Shown here: piece after piece, positions 30,479 through 40,357 of the stretch | How positions within the stretch are numbered: position 1 is the first letter of the stretch | Layout of the letters: every line of letters starts with the position of its first letter | DNA from: Lachnospiraceae bacterium | GTDB taxonomy: Bacteria; Bacillota; Clostridia; Lachnospirales; Lachnospiraceae | DNA length: 64,000 bases | Reading direction: 5' to 3' | Assembly (NCBI GenBank): GCA_029067205.1 | Contig: JAIEEY010000078.1 | Coordinates: 25,203-89,202 of the forward strand | Notes under the pieces: generated by a model | What the model saw: only the letters and a program-made list of their open reading frames with translations | Databases searched by the model: none | Told to the model about the DNA's origin: nothing | Made by a program: the position numbers and the translations under genes

Positions 30479-32598
30479 AAAGCAATCAACAACATAACAG
30501 CGGTGTTTTAACCTTGCTTCGTATTTGCACGTTTCTGTTAGCTGCCGTCTCCTTCTGGGCTACAGCTCAGGGAATGAAAGAGTACACTTTCCCTGATAAC
30601 TGGCAGGCTTATGCAGCTTCCCTTGGAATACAGGGACTGCTCTTAGGATTAAATTTTTCGTTTTTTAAATTCTGGGACAGATGTCAAGCGAATTACCACA
30701 AGGTAGTATTATTGATTCTCACTTTTGTTGTCCTGTTTTGTTCATCTTGGTTCAGTTACCTTTATATTGCTAAGCAGGCTTATGACCAATCTTGGGATAC
30801 CGAGAGTAGACTTTTGGCGCAAGATGCCTATCGGAGTGAACTTTTTGCCGCAGATGCATATCTTGAGCAGTATGGTGAGGAAATGGAGCAATCATTGACA
30901 GACCAAATTGTAGCATTATATGCCCAAGCAACAGAGATGGATTCCGATAAGGTGGACATTGCGGGGAACCTAGATTGGGTTATTGAAAGAAGTATCTATG
31001 CCCAGAACGATTTTGCCGCCAAAGATATTATGTTGTCGATTATTGATGCCATGGAACAGGCTACGGCAGAGAACACTGCACAAGATGCGCGACAGCAATC
31101 AGCAGAAATCATTGAATCCATGCAGACTGCTTTACAAAACGCTATCTCATCATTGGATACACAAATTGCTGATGCAGATGCGAGCGTTACGCGGGCAGAA
31201 AATTCCTTGATAAGTGCACAGAATAGAATGAATAATGCCCCAGCAGGTACAGATTTAACACCCTATCAAAATGCCGTGAACACTGCAGCGAGAGCATATG
31301 ACGCAAGCATTACACGACAGAGTGAACTTGTAAAACAACGGCAGGATTATCAAAATGCTCTTCAGCGTACAGTTTATTATGCTAGCGTTTTAGGGATGTC
31401 CGAAGAAGGTGTATCCAGTTACTTTGTGGGGGCAAATCTTCGAGAAATTCAGCGGGAATTGTTTGGAAGCAATCCTGATTCTGATAGGATGATGGCGTTA
31501 GCAACGGAGATTTTTGACCGTTTACAAAGTGCTGTTGATTTGGAGGTAGATGAAACTGGGAACAACAACTATCAAACATTCTTGGCGAACATGAATCAGT
31601 TTGTGCGGTTTGTTGAAAACTACCGTTCCATAAAAGAACTTGATTCTGAGATTCAAGGATTGACTGATGAGTTGTCTAACGGAATGATTCTTTCAGTGAA
31701 TGAGAACAATTCTAACTGGAAAGCATCTTGGAGGAAACAGTTCAATGACTTGAAATCAAAAATCAGTGGTTTGCCGATATACACCTTGACAGGTAATAAT
31801 GCGACACTGGAATCTTTTGACCGTGCTGCGTCAACACGTCGACTAGACAATGCAACACGTAATTACCTCACGGAGCACAATCCAGCGCAACAGGGATTGG
31901 TGTACTTATACAGTCCCTATCGTGAAATTGCAATTTTTTCACTTTTCATTGCGCTTTTATTAGATATTGCTGCATTTGTCACAGGTTTCATTATTGATAG
32001 GTCAGACGAGGCTGATTCAGATTTCAAGCAAGAAAACACAGGGAATTATAGTGGTAATATCGGCGTGGCATATGCACCACCTAAGAAAGAGTCAGTCTGG
32101 GATATGGATCAGACTTTGAACTGGAACGCTATACCACCTCTAAATAGGTATACATTTCTAACCGGCGACCATCAATACTTAGATGGAACTATGACCTACA
32201 AAGCTATCGAAAATGGAAAGGTTGTAGAAGTGGATTACCCCGATTCAAAGTTGCAGACAGGTTTCTATTACTGGAAAGACAGTAGCATTTATCAGGTTTG
32301 CCCTGCTGAGCTTCGCTATAAAGGCACTCCTGGTGGACCAGAGGACGGTGTTTATGAAAATGCCATTCTTCGATATGAAGATCAGCTTTTGATTATCGTT
32401 CAAAATACAGAGGGTAAACACTTAGGAACCGTTGATCCATACACGCCTGTATATTATTTATCAAAAGATGCATATGATTCTTTTCCGGCTAAAGAAATTC
32501 AGAATGCGCAAGGTAGCAGGATTGTTATTAGTTTAAACAAAACTGGGACGCGAATCATAGCGATTTATGTAATCAAAGAGAAAGAGCCTTCAATATAA
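30475..32598 (+). CDS. Uncharacterised membrane protein with coiled-coil-like central region
   Basis: ATGA overlap with upstream gene (start MKSNQQHNSG within the 30433 ORF); N-terminal TMs, Ala/Gln-rich helical region, TM near residue 500, hydrophilic C-terminus. Confidence 0.75.
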   Translation: MKSNQQHNSGVLTLLRICTFLLAAVSFWATAQGMKEYTFPDNWQAYAASLGIQGLLLGLNFSFFKFWDRCQANYHKVVLLILTFVVLFCSSWFSYLYIAKQAYDQSWDTESRLLAQDAYRSELFAADAYLEQYGEEMEQSLTDQIVALYAQATEMDSDKVDIAGNLDWVIERSIYAQNDFAAKDIMLSIIDAMEQATAENTAQDARQQSAEIIESMQTALQNAISSLDTQIADADASVTRAENSLISAQNRMNNAPAGTDLTPYQNAVNTAARAYDASITRQSELVKQRQDYQNALQRTVYYASVLGMSEEGVSSYFVGANLREIQRELFGSNPDSDRMMALATEIFDRLQSAVDLEVDETGNNNYQTFLANMNQFVRFVENYRSIKELDSEIQGLTDELSNGMILSVNENNSNWKASWRKQFNDLKSKISGLPIYTLTGNNATLESFDRAASTRRLDNATRNYLTEHNPAQQGLVYLYSPYREIAIFSLFIALLLDIAAFVTGFIIDRSDEADSDFKQENTGNYSGNIGVAYAPPKKESVWDMDQTLNWNAIPPLNRYTFLTGDHQYLDGTMTYKAIENGKVVEVDYPDSKLQTGFYYWKDSSIYQVCPAELRYKGTPGGPEDGVYENAILRYEDQLLIIVQNTEGKHLGTVDPYTPVYYLSKDAYDSFPAKEIQNAQGSRIVISLNKTGTRIIAIYVIKEKEPSI

Positions 32599-32637
32599 CA
32601 TCTGTTGTTGACCAAAATAGATGTTATATTGAAGGCG
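32587..32637 (+). terminator. Long AT-rich hairpin overlapping the stop codon of the membrane-protein gene
   Basis: ccttcaatataacatct / agatgttatattgaagg, perfect 17-bp arms, 15-nt loop, no clear U tract. Confidence 0.5.
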
Positions 32638-33539
32638 TAGTACAAGGAGGGTAGGACGCCCAATAATTGAACCATGCAGAAATTCATAGAGTGAGTATCG
32701 TTGCCGAAAAAATCCGGTTGTTGGTATCTGCTCTTTTTTGTTTCCATAGATGACTACATAGACGGGTATTTCACCCATTGAGGAGCTGTGGTACATGCCA
32801 TTTTTGTTGTATGTCTAACATGGCATTAATCTTGCTGGTATAAGTTCAGCTACTGGTAATTACCGCCATGTGTAGCAAACCATAAATTGGTGTTAGTAAT
32901 TGAAAGCGAAGCTCAGCAAATACTTAAAGCAAGGCAAAGCAATAGCAAGACCGCTGGCAGTTACGGTGAAGCGAGTGAATAAAATTATACAGGAAGGATT
33001 AATTACTTCAGAATCGGTATAATGGAATAATTTATGGAAGAATTCAGACAGGGGCTAAGACATAATTAGGGAAATCCCGCCTTTCTCAGCTGGGCTCAAT
33101 CCAATCTTGTATAAGTTTGTTGTATTACATATCTGTCTAAGTTTAAATACAACAGCCTTAAAAAGTGTTGCATTCAAATCTAGAAAATTGCATTAAATTT
33201 TACGTATAGTTTTATGTTATAGTAGAGCAATGTAGACTATTCGCAAAAGGCTAATTTAAAGAATAGTTTATGCAATAATTGTATTATACACTTATTAGTT
33301 ATATCACTTTGGCCACTAAAAGTCACAATCATAACTTTATCCAATCACTGTATATATTAAGATTCTTTTGACAAAATATTGCGATTTATAACCATCGAAG
33401 TAATACACTACTTTACAACATTTGGAATCCAACTTAATTTATTAGCATATTGAATTTTGCGAACATTTGTTCTATATTAATTTTATATTTTAAGTAATTA
33501 AAAAAAGAGACAGGGTAATTGGCAAGGGAGGCATAAAAA

Positions 33540-35072
33540 ATGGAAAACAATCATATCTATATCGCAATTGATCTGAAATCCTTTTACGCTTCCGTTGAGT
33601 GCGTCGAAAGGCAGCTTGATCCCATGGACACAAATCTTGTTGTTGCGGATGCATCAAGGACAGAAAAGACCATCTGCCTTGCGGTCTCCCCATCCTTAAA
33701 GTCATTCGGCATTTCAGGACGAGCAAGGCTGTTTGAAGTTGTGCAGAAAGTCAGGGAAGTAAATGCCCTGCGGAAATGCAAAGCCCCAGACCACAAATTT
33801 CTCGGTGAATCCTACCTTGCCAGAGAATTGCAAGAACATCCCGAATTTTCACTGTCCTATATCATCGCCCCACCCCGCATGGCGTACTACATGGAATACA
33901 GCACAAAAATCTACGAGATCTATCTCAAATACATTGCTCCAGAAGATATCCATGTATATTCCATTGATGAGGTATTTATGGATGTGACCGCATACCTGAA
34001 AACCTATTCCCTCTCTGCAAGGGAACTTGCCGCGAAGATCATACTGGATATCCTTTCCCAGACAGGCATCACCGCTACTGCTGGCATAGGGACAAACCTG
34101 TATTTATGCAAGATCGCGATGGATATTGTGGCAAAACATGTCGAACCGGACAAAAACGGAGTGCGCATTGCCCAGCTGGATGAAATGAAATACAGGGAGC
34201 TTTTATGGGATCACCAGCCAATCACTGACTTTTGGAGGGTCGGGCGCGGATATGCCAAAAAACTTGCGGAACATGGAATGTTTACGATGGGTGATGTTGC
34301 AAGATGTTCCATCGGAAATGACCGGAATTATTATAATGAAGATCTGCTTTACAAGCTGTTTGGCATCAATGCGGAACTGCTGATAGACCACGCATGGGGA
34401 TGGGAACCCACAACTATTGACCTTATCAAACAGTACAAACCAGAAACAAACAGCCTGTGTTCCGGTCAGGTTCTCCAATGCCCTTATGATCCCACAAAAG
34501 CCAAACTCGTTGTAAAGGAAATGACAGACCTGCTCGTGCTTGTTCTGGTAGAAAAACAGCTGGTCACTGACCAGCTGATGCTCACTATCGGATATGACAT
34601 TGAAAACCTGACCAATCTGGAAACCGCTGGTAAATATAAAGGTGAAGTCACCACAGACCGTTACGGACGAAAAGTCCCAAAACATGCACATGGAACTACG
34701 AATCTGAATGTGCCATCTTCCTCAACAAAACTGATCATGGATGCAGTCATGGCGCTCTATGACCGCATTGTTGATAAAAACCTGCTGGTACGGCGGATTA
34801 CCGTGGCTGCAAATCATCTGATTGATGAAGCTGCTGTCCATGCAGACAAGCAGGATGATTTTGTCCAATTAAATCTGTTTACCGATTATGAGGCATTGGA
34901 AAAGCAGAAACAGGAAGAAGAGGCAAAGATGAAAAAAGAACGGGCCCTGCAGGAAGCCGTTTTATCCGTAAAGAAGAAATTCGGGAAAAATGCCATCTTA
35001 AAAGGCATAAATTTGGAGGAAGGCGCAACAGGTAAGGAAAGGAACAACCAGATTGGAGGGCACAGGGCATAA
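33540..35072 (+). CDS. Y-family DNA polymerase (DinB/UmuC-like)
   Basis: YIAIDLKSFYASVECVERQLDPM, YSIDEVFMDVT, TATAGIGTNLYLCKIAMDIVAKH. Confidence 0.95.
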   Translation: MENNHIYIAIDLKSFYASVECVERQLDPMDTNLVVADASRTEKTICLAVSPSLKSFGISGRARLFEVVQKVREVNALRKCKAPDHKFLGESYLARELQEHPEFSLSYIIAPPRMAYYMEYSTKIYEIYLKYIAPEDIHVYSIDEVFMDVTAYLKTYSLSARELAAKIILDILSQTGITATAGIGTNLYLCKIAMDIVAKHVEPDKNGVRIAQLDEMKYRELLWDHQPITDFWRVGRGYAKKLAEHGMFTMGDVARCSIGNDRNYYNEDLLYKLFGINAELLIDHAWGWEPTTIDLIKQYKPETNSLCSGQVLQCPYDPTKAKLVVKEMTDLLVLVLVEKQLVTDQLMLTIGYDIENLTNLETAGKYKGEVTTDRYGRKVPKHAHGTTNLNVPSSSTKLIMDAVMALYDRIVDKNLLVRRITVAANHLIDEAAVHADKQDDFVQLNLFTDYEALEKQKQEEEAKMKKERALQEAVLSVKKKFGKNAILKGINLEEGATGKERNNQIGGHRA

Positions 35073-35569
35073 TGGGAAAATATGATGATATTATCAATCT
35101 GCCACACCATGAATCCACAAAGCATCCAAAAATGCCTGCATTGGACAGAGCTGCTCAGTTCTTGCCTTTTGCCGCACTGACCGGACATGATGCGGCTGTC
35201 CGGGAAACAGCGCGGCAGACGAACAATAAAATGGAACTGGACGAGATCAGAAAGGAAGAACTGGATGAACATTTACCGCTGATCAGGGAACATCTGATGC
35301 AAAAGCCGCAGGTAAACATTACTTATTTTGTTCCTGACAGGAAAAAAGAAGGCGGTTCCTATCTTACCATAACAGAAGCTATAGGAAAAATAGAGGAACA
35401 CTGGCATCAGGTCATTATGGAAAACGGAACCGTTATTCCAATGAATGATATTTGCCGCTCTATGCCTCCAAACCCGGTGGAGATGGCATATTATTATAAT
35501 AAAAAATCGCAATCATCTTGCTTCATTCAACTCCAATTTTGTAATCCATTCTACAATACTCTCTTTTGA
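35072..35569 (+). CDS. YolD-like protein, probably 3'-truncated
   Basis: MGKYDDIINLPHHESTKHPKMPALDRAAQFLPFAALTGHDAAVRETARQT is typical of YolD-like partners of Y-family polymerases; last ~20 codons overlap a convergent gene. Confidence 0.75.
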   Translation: MGKYDDIINLPHHESTKHPKMPALDRAAQFLPFAALTGHDAAVRETARQTNNKMELDEIRKEELDEHLPLIREHLMQKPQVNITYFVPDRKKEGGSYLTITEAIGKIEEHWHQVIMENGTVIPMNDICRSMPPNPVEMAYYYNKKSQSSCFIQLQFCNPFYNTLF

Positions 35570-36256
35570 AGCTCCGCCTTCAAATCTTTTTCCGTCTGCC
35601 CACACTGCTGATTCAGAACAAAGGACATGGAGATCGCTTGCACTGGAACCAATCCCGCTGCTATGAGAAGTGCAGAACGGTATGATTATCTTCCCAGAGA
35701 AGTCATAACTTTCTAAAAATGTGCTAATAATACGGGGAGCCTGACCGTGCCAAATCGGATAACCGAGAATTATGGTATCATATTCTTCCATATTCTCCAC
35801 ATCACCTGAAATTACAGGACGCATATCAGGATCATTTTGTTCCTGATCAGCCCGACTGTTCGTATAGTATGACAAGTCTGCCTCTGTATATGGATTTTCA
35901 GGTACAATCCCGTAAATATCAGCTCCTAAAATCTCTGTAATATACTCCGCTACAAGTTCCGTAGTTCCTGTACACGAAAAATATACAACCAATATTTTTG
36001 TACTCACGTCTGCTTCCCGTTCCTCTGTCAAAACGGATTCAGACAGCTCCGTTTCCATTTTCGTTTCTGTATCGGACTGTTCTTCTGTTTCATATTTTTC
36101 CTTCTCTGTCCCATTCTGAAGTGTTCCAGACTGTTTATCTGTTTTCTGTACAGCAGGCTGTATTTCCTCCTGCTTTTCAGATTCAGTAAATTGACCGCAG
36201 GCCGTCAAAACAAAAACTATAACATAAGAAAGCAATAAACTGACTGTTCTTCTCAT
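35513..36256 (-). CDS. Flavodoxin-domain lipoprotein
   Basis: Lipobox-like signal VLTACGQ; KILVVYFSCTGTTELVAEYITEILGADIYGIVPE...YDTIILGYPIWHGQAPRIISTFLE. Confidence 0.85.
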   Translation of the reverse strand: MRRTVSLLLSYVIVFVLTACGQFTESEKQEEIQPAVQKTDKQSGTLQNGTEKEKYETEEQSDTETKMETELSESVLTEEREADVSTKILVVYFSCTGTTELVAEYITEILGADIYGIVPENPYTEADLSYYTNSRADQEQNDPDMRPVISGDVENMEEYDTIILGYPIWHGQAPRIISTFLESYDFSGKIIIPFCTSHSSGIGSSASDLHVLCSESAVWADGKRFEGGASKESIVEWITKLELNEAR

Positions 36257-36388
36257 TAGCTATTCCACCTTTCTTCCAGTACCTTCAACAGGTATGCCAT
36301 ATTCCGACCAGGATTTCCCATTGTATCAGGACCTCCCTCATCTTTCTGGACATCTCCCGGCATTTGTCCATGTGCCATTACCCAGTAA

Positions 36389-36546
36389 GGAACTGTTCAA
36401 AAATAACTTGCACACCTTGACTTGTCTATTTCTTCGAGGGTGCAGGTCAAAAAGCCTCGCCGTAGCCCGCTACGCCTACGTTTTTTGGCCTGCACCCTCG
36501 AAGAAATATCCTACGCAAGTTACACATGTTATTTCTGAACAGTTCC
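36389..36546. mobile_element. MITE-like palindromic element, 158 bp
   Basis: TIR GGAACTGTTCA[A/G]AAATAAC; inner IR tatttcttcgagggtgcaggtc.../...ggcctgcaccctcgaagaaata; central cgtagcccgctacg; 3-bp TAA at both flanks. Confidence 0.85.
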
Positions 36547-36571
36547 TAAGGGGGACCAGCTACAAACCTTT

Positions 36572-37651
36572 TTAATACCAGTCATGTTTCTCGCCACGGT
36601 CAAGGGCATTGATACGCTCCATCTCCTCCTCCGACAACTCAAAATCAAACAATTCCGTGTTTTCCTGAATATGATCGGGATTGCTGGAGCCGGGAATCAC
36701 TACGACACCTTTTTGCAGATTCCACCGGAGGATAACCTGTGCCGATGATTTCCCATGCACTTTGGCAATCTCCAAAATCACTTCATTCCCAAGCAGTTCT
36801 GCCGTATATCCCCTGCCGCCAAGAGGATACCAGCCCTGCACCACGATCCCAAGGCTATGAATGTATGGGATTACATCATTTTCCTGATAATACGGGTGTA
36901 TTTCGTTCTGGACAAGGGCAGGCATAATGTTTATCTGAGGTAAAAATTCCTCCAGTTCTTCCACATACCAATTTGATAGACCTAGTGAACGGATCTTACC
37001 ATCTGCGACCGCTTTTTCCATTGCGAGGTAAGCTTCCACATCGCCTGCTCCTGGGTGGTGGAGCAGCATCATATCAATGTATTCTATATCTAATTTAGAA
37101 AGTGCCTCCTCAATCGCAGCTTCCGGATCAGAAAACTGATTCGGGTACAGCTTTGTGATCACAAAGATTTCTTCCCTCGGTATGCCGGAATTCCTGACAG
37201 CTTCCCCTACGCTTTCCTCATTACGATACATATAGGCAGTATCAATCAGACGGACTCCGCAGTTCAATGCCGATGCGACGGACTTCACACAGGTATCCCC
37301 GGTCAGGCTGTATGTGCCAATCCCATATATGGGCATTTCATACCCACTGTTCAATAAAACCGTCTTTGTTTCAAAGTTAAAAGAAATATCCCCTGCCACT
37401 GTATTACCGCCTTCCTGTATTTGTAGCTGCTGTTCTTCCCCTCCACCCAAATCATATCCCATCTGTATCCCGGTTTGTATGGTTTCTAAATCTGCTGACT
37501 GTTCTGCCACCCCTGTTGTTCCGCCACTCTCTGTCTGCCCATACTGTCCGGCATCCTTATCTACAGCGGATTCTGTCCTTGCCCGTTTCCCGCAGGCTGA
37601 TAACACAGCTATAAGCAGAACGACCAGCATAAAATTAATCAACCGTTTCAT
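36572..37651 (-). CDS. Aldo/keto reductase with lipoprotein-type signal peptide
   Basis: MKRLINFMLVVLLIAVLSACGKR; GYEMPIYGIGTYSL, LIDTAYMYRNEESVGEAVR, LHHPG, SLGLSNW. Confidence 0.9.
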   Translation of the reverse strand: MKRLINFMLVVLLIAVLSACGKRARTESAVDKDAGQYGQTESGGTTGVAEQSADLETIQTGIQMGYDLGGGEEQQLQIQEGGNTVAGDISFNFETKTVLLNSGYEMPIYGIGTYSLTGDTCVKSVASALNCGVRLIDTAYMYRNEESVGEAVRNSGIPREEIFVITKLYPNQFSDPEAAIEEALSKLDIEYIDMMLLHHPGAGDVEAYLAMEKAVADGKIRSLGLSNWYVEELEEFLPQINIMPALVQNEIHPYYQENDVIPYIHSLGIVVQGWYPLGGRGYTAELLGNEVILEIAKVHGKSSAQVILRWNLQKGVVVIPGSSNPDHIQENTELFDFELSEEEMERINALDRGEKHDWY

Positions 37652-38246
37652 GGCGCTCCTCCTTTTCTTCCCGAATGACCTTTAACACTTTTGCAGGAAC
37701 GCCTCCAACTACTGTCATGGCAGGAACATCCCGCGTAATCACGGCTCCCGCCGCAACCACCGCCCAGTCGCCAATCGTTACTCCTGGCAATATCGTTGCG
37801 TTAGAGCCAATCCAAACATGAGCGCCAATCTTTATCGGTGCATAATGATTTTTTCTGTTTTTCACCGGATTCAGGTCATGGTTGATTGTCGCCAATACAA
37901 CATTATGGCCAATCAGGGTTCCGTCCCCGATTTCAATTCCGCCCTGATCCTGAAAATGGCATCCTGAATTGATAAAGACATCTTTCCCAATTGTGATATT
38001 TTTACCAAAGTCTGTATAGAACGGAGGGAACAGCCGGAAGGTATCATCAATCTTTTTCCCCGTCAGCCGCCCCATAATCTCCCGGAGTTCCTCCGGGGTA
38101 TGGTACTGATTATTCAGTTCCATGCCAATCCGGATTGCCTTCTGACAAACGGCATCAAAAAATTCCCTCCACTCTGGATTCTGCGCAGCGTTTCCTTCTT
38201 CGCCCTGGAACGCTTCCAATATATCTTCTAAAGCCAAAACAAACAT
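37635..38246 (-). CDS. Sugar O-acetyltransferase (left-handed beta-helix, maltose/galactoside acetyltransferase type)
   Basis: PFYTDFGKNITIGKDVFINSGCHFQDQGGIEIGDGTLIGHNVVLATINHD...IGSNATILPGVTIGDWAVVAAGAVITRDVP. Confidence 0.9.
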   Translation of the reverse strand: MFVLALEDILEAFQGEEGNAAQNPEWREFFDAVCQKAIRIGMELNNQYHTPEELREIMGRLTGKKIDDTFRLFPPFYTDFGKNITIGKDVFINSGCHFQDQGGIEIGDGTLIGHNVVLATINHDLNPVKNRKNHYAPIKIGAHVWIGSNATILPGVTIGDWAVVAAGAVITRDVPAMTVVGGVPAKVLKVIREEKEERHETVD

Positions 38247-38264
38247 CCCCTTCCGTGTTTTTTC

Positions 38265-38795
38265 TTATTTCAGCGACCGTCCGAAATCCCTTAACTCATC
38301 CAGCTTTTCCCTTGAACCGTTTTCGCTGCCATATGCCGTGAACACACCCATATTTTCCAGTCCAAGATAGCCTAGAAAATCTCCTTTAAAAGAAAATAAA
38401 GCCCCCTCATACATATCCGGATCACCGGAACTTAAAATCGTTGCAGTCTTTTTCAAACAGGACGGTCCGACAGGATACGCGGCAGAATAAAAGCGGTCAA
38501 TTACACATTTCAACTGCCCCGATATGCCATGATAGTAAATAGGGGACGCAATCACTAACATTTTTGTATTTTCAAGCAGCTTATAAACCTCTTGCATATC
38601 ATCTTTCTGTATGCAGACACCCATTCTCTTTGTATGGCAGTATTCGCAAGCCATGCATCCTCCAATCTTCATTTTGCAGATATCTGCTACTTCTACATTA
38701 TGTCCTACAGATACAGCGCCCTCCCGAAAGGCGTCAGCCATCTGTCTTGTATTTCCCCTTGGACGCGGACTTCCATTCAGAACTAAAATATTCAT
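38265..38795 (-). CDS. Flavodoxin-fold NAD(P)H-dependent FMN reductase family protein
   Basis: MNILVLNGSPRPRGNTRQMADAF...KMLVIASPIYYHGISGQLKCVIDRFY. Confidence 0.9.
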   Translation of the reverse strand: MNILVLNGSPRPRGNTRQMADAFREGAVSVGHNVEVADICKMKIGGCMACEYCHTKRMGVCIQKDDMQEVYKLLENTKMLVIASPIYYHGISGQLKCVIDRFYSAAYPVGPSCLKKTATILSSGDPDMYEGALFSFKGDFLGYLGLENMGVFTAYGSENGSREKLDELRDFGRSLK

Positions 38796-38971
38796 ACCAT
38801 TTCCTCCTGACCTATGATAGAAACTGTTTCACATTTTCTATTATCTAAGTTCTATTGTAATTCACCATAAACATAATATCAAATACATATATAGAATGGC
38901 GTTCCATACTTGAAAAGTATGGTTCTTTTTGTTATTGTAAAGATAACGACATTATCAGGGAGGTTTTACAC

Positions 38972-39847
38972 TTGGACATTCGGGTATTACAGTATTTCCT
39001 TGCAGTTGTAAGGGAAGAAAGCATAACAAAGGCAGCGGAAGCCCTGCGCATGACGCAGCCGCCGCTTTCTAGACAGTTAAAGGATTTGGAAGAAGAATTA
39101 GGAAAACAGCTTCTCATTCGCGGAAGCAAAAAAGTCACCCTGACCGAGGACGGAATGCTGCTCCGGAAACGTGCGGAAGAATTAGTTGATTTAATGGAAA
39201 AGACAAAGGCAGAACTGGCATCTTCCAATGAGAACATAAGCGGCGATATTTATATCGGCTGCGGAGAAACGGAAAGTATTTCCTATTTAGCACAGGCAGC
39301 TTGTGATCTGCAGAAAAAGCACCCTCTCATTCATTATCACATTTATAGCGGCGATGCAGAACGTGTCATGGAAAAACTGGATAAAGGGCTAATTGATTTC
39401 GGGTTATTGGTTGGAGCCGCGGACATCAGCAAGTATGATCACCTCAAACTTCCCCAAAAAGATGTATGGGGTGTCCTGATGCGCAAAGACAGTCCGTTAG
39501 CAGGAAAGGAAACGGTCTGCGCAGAGGATTTATGGGATAAGCCTTTAATCGTATCCCATCAGACCTCAAACAATACGGAAATGTTCCACTGGTTAAAGAC
39601 GGATATTTCCAGGCTCAATATTGTTGCAACATATGATCTGATCTATAACGCCGCACAATTTGTCAAAAGGGGCTTTGGATATGTGATCGCCTTGGACAGA
39701 CTGATCAACACGACAGGGGACAGCAATTTATGTTTTAAACCGCTTTCCCCCGCATTAGAAGCAGAACTTTGTATTGTTTGGAAAAAGTATCAGGTTCTTT
39801 CAAGAGCCTCCAGTGCATTTCTTCAACAATTGAAAACAGATACATAA
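38972..39847 (+). CDS. LysR-family transcriptional regulator
   Basis: MDIRVLQYFLAVVREESITKAAEALRMTQPPLSRQLKDLEEELGKQLL. Confidence 0.95.
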   Translation: MDIRVLQYFLAVVREESITKAAEALRMTQPPLSRQLKDLEEELGKQLLIRGSKKVTLTEDGMLLRKRAEELVDLMEKTKAELASSNENISGDIYIGCGETESISYLAQAACDLQKKHPLIHYHIYSGDAERVMEKLDKGLIDFGLLVGAADISKYDHLKLPQKDVWGVLMRKDSPLAGKETVCAEDLWDKPLIVSHQTSNNTEMFHWLKTDISRLNIVATYDLIYNAAQFVKRGFGYVIALDRLINTTGDSNLCFKPLSPALEAELCIVWKKYQVLSRASSAFLQQLKTDT

Positions 39848-39852
39848 AAATG

Positions 39853-40209
39853 TTACCTACACAATGCACGAAAGTAATCCTTTTTCTTTAGTATTTCCTC
39901 CTGTCTGTCTTTAGAAAATGTTCGAAATATTTCATCGTACTCCAGTGCTTCAAACGGCGTTCCCAATACAGGCGTTAAAACTTCATGTTCATACCATTTC
40001 TGCCAAAGTTCTTCAAATAGCTTCGAACTGTCTGAATATATCGCAGCAGAATCAAAGTTTTCACCCTCATTGAACCATTGTAGACGGACAAAACCGAACC
40101 TTCCGGCATCTGCTACCATCACATCCGTCTGCTCATACAGTTCATTGAAAGCATCTGCTACTTTTTGGCATCTTACCCGCTGTTCCTCCGTAATATATGT
40201 TTCTGCCAT
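39853..40209 (-). CDS. Hypothetical protein
   Basis: 118-aa ORF between annotated genes. Confidence 0.5.
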   Translation of the reverse strand: MAETYITEEQRVRCQKVADAFNELYEQTDVMVADAGRFGFVRLQWFNEGENFDSAAIYSDSSKLFEELWQKWYEHEVLTPVLGTPFEALEYDEIFRTFSKDRQEEILKKKDYFRALCR

Positions 40210-40357
40210 AAATGATCCTCCTAACCACTTCTGAACAATATTTCAAAATTATTTGTTTCCCTTTTAACAGTAAATCGTGCAGAGTCCAATATATAGCACG
40301 TTTATGTGGGGCATTGCAAAAAACATTCACTTTTATACGACTAATTACACATAAATA

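Noticed and set aside
32640-33060. Possible decayed genes downstream of the membrane-protein pair
   Set aside because: Short protein-like fragments on both strands but no identifiable family; too weak to annotate.
36294-36575. 93-aa plus-strand ORF across the 158-bp MITE
   Set aside because: Composed of MITE palindrome and a minus-strand gene remnant; no protein-like features.
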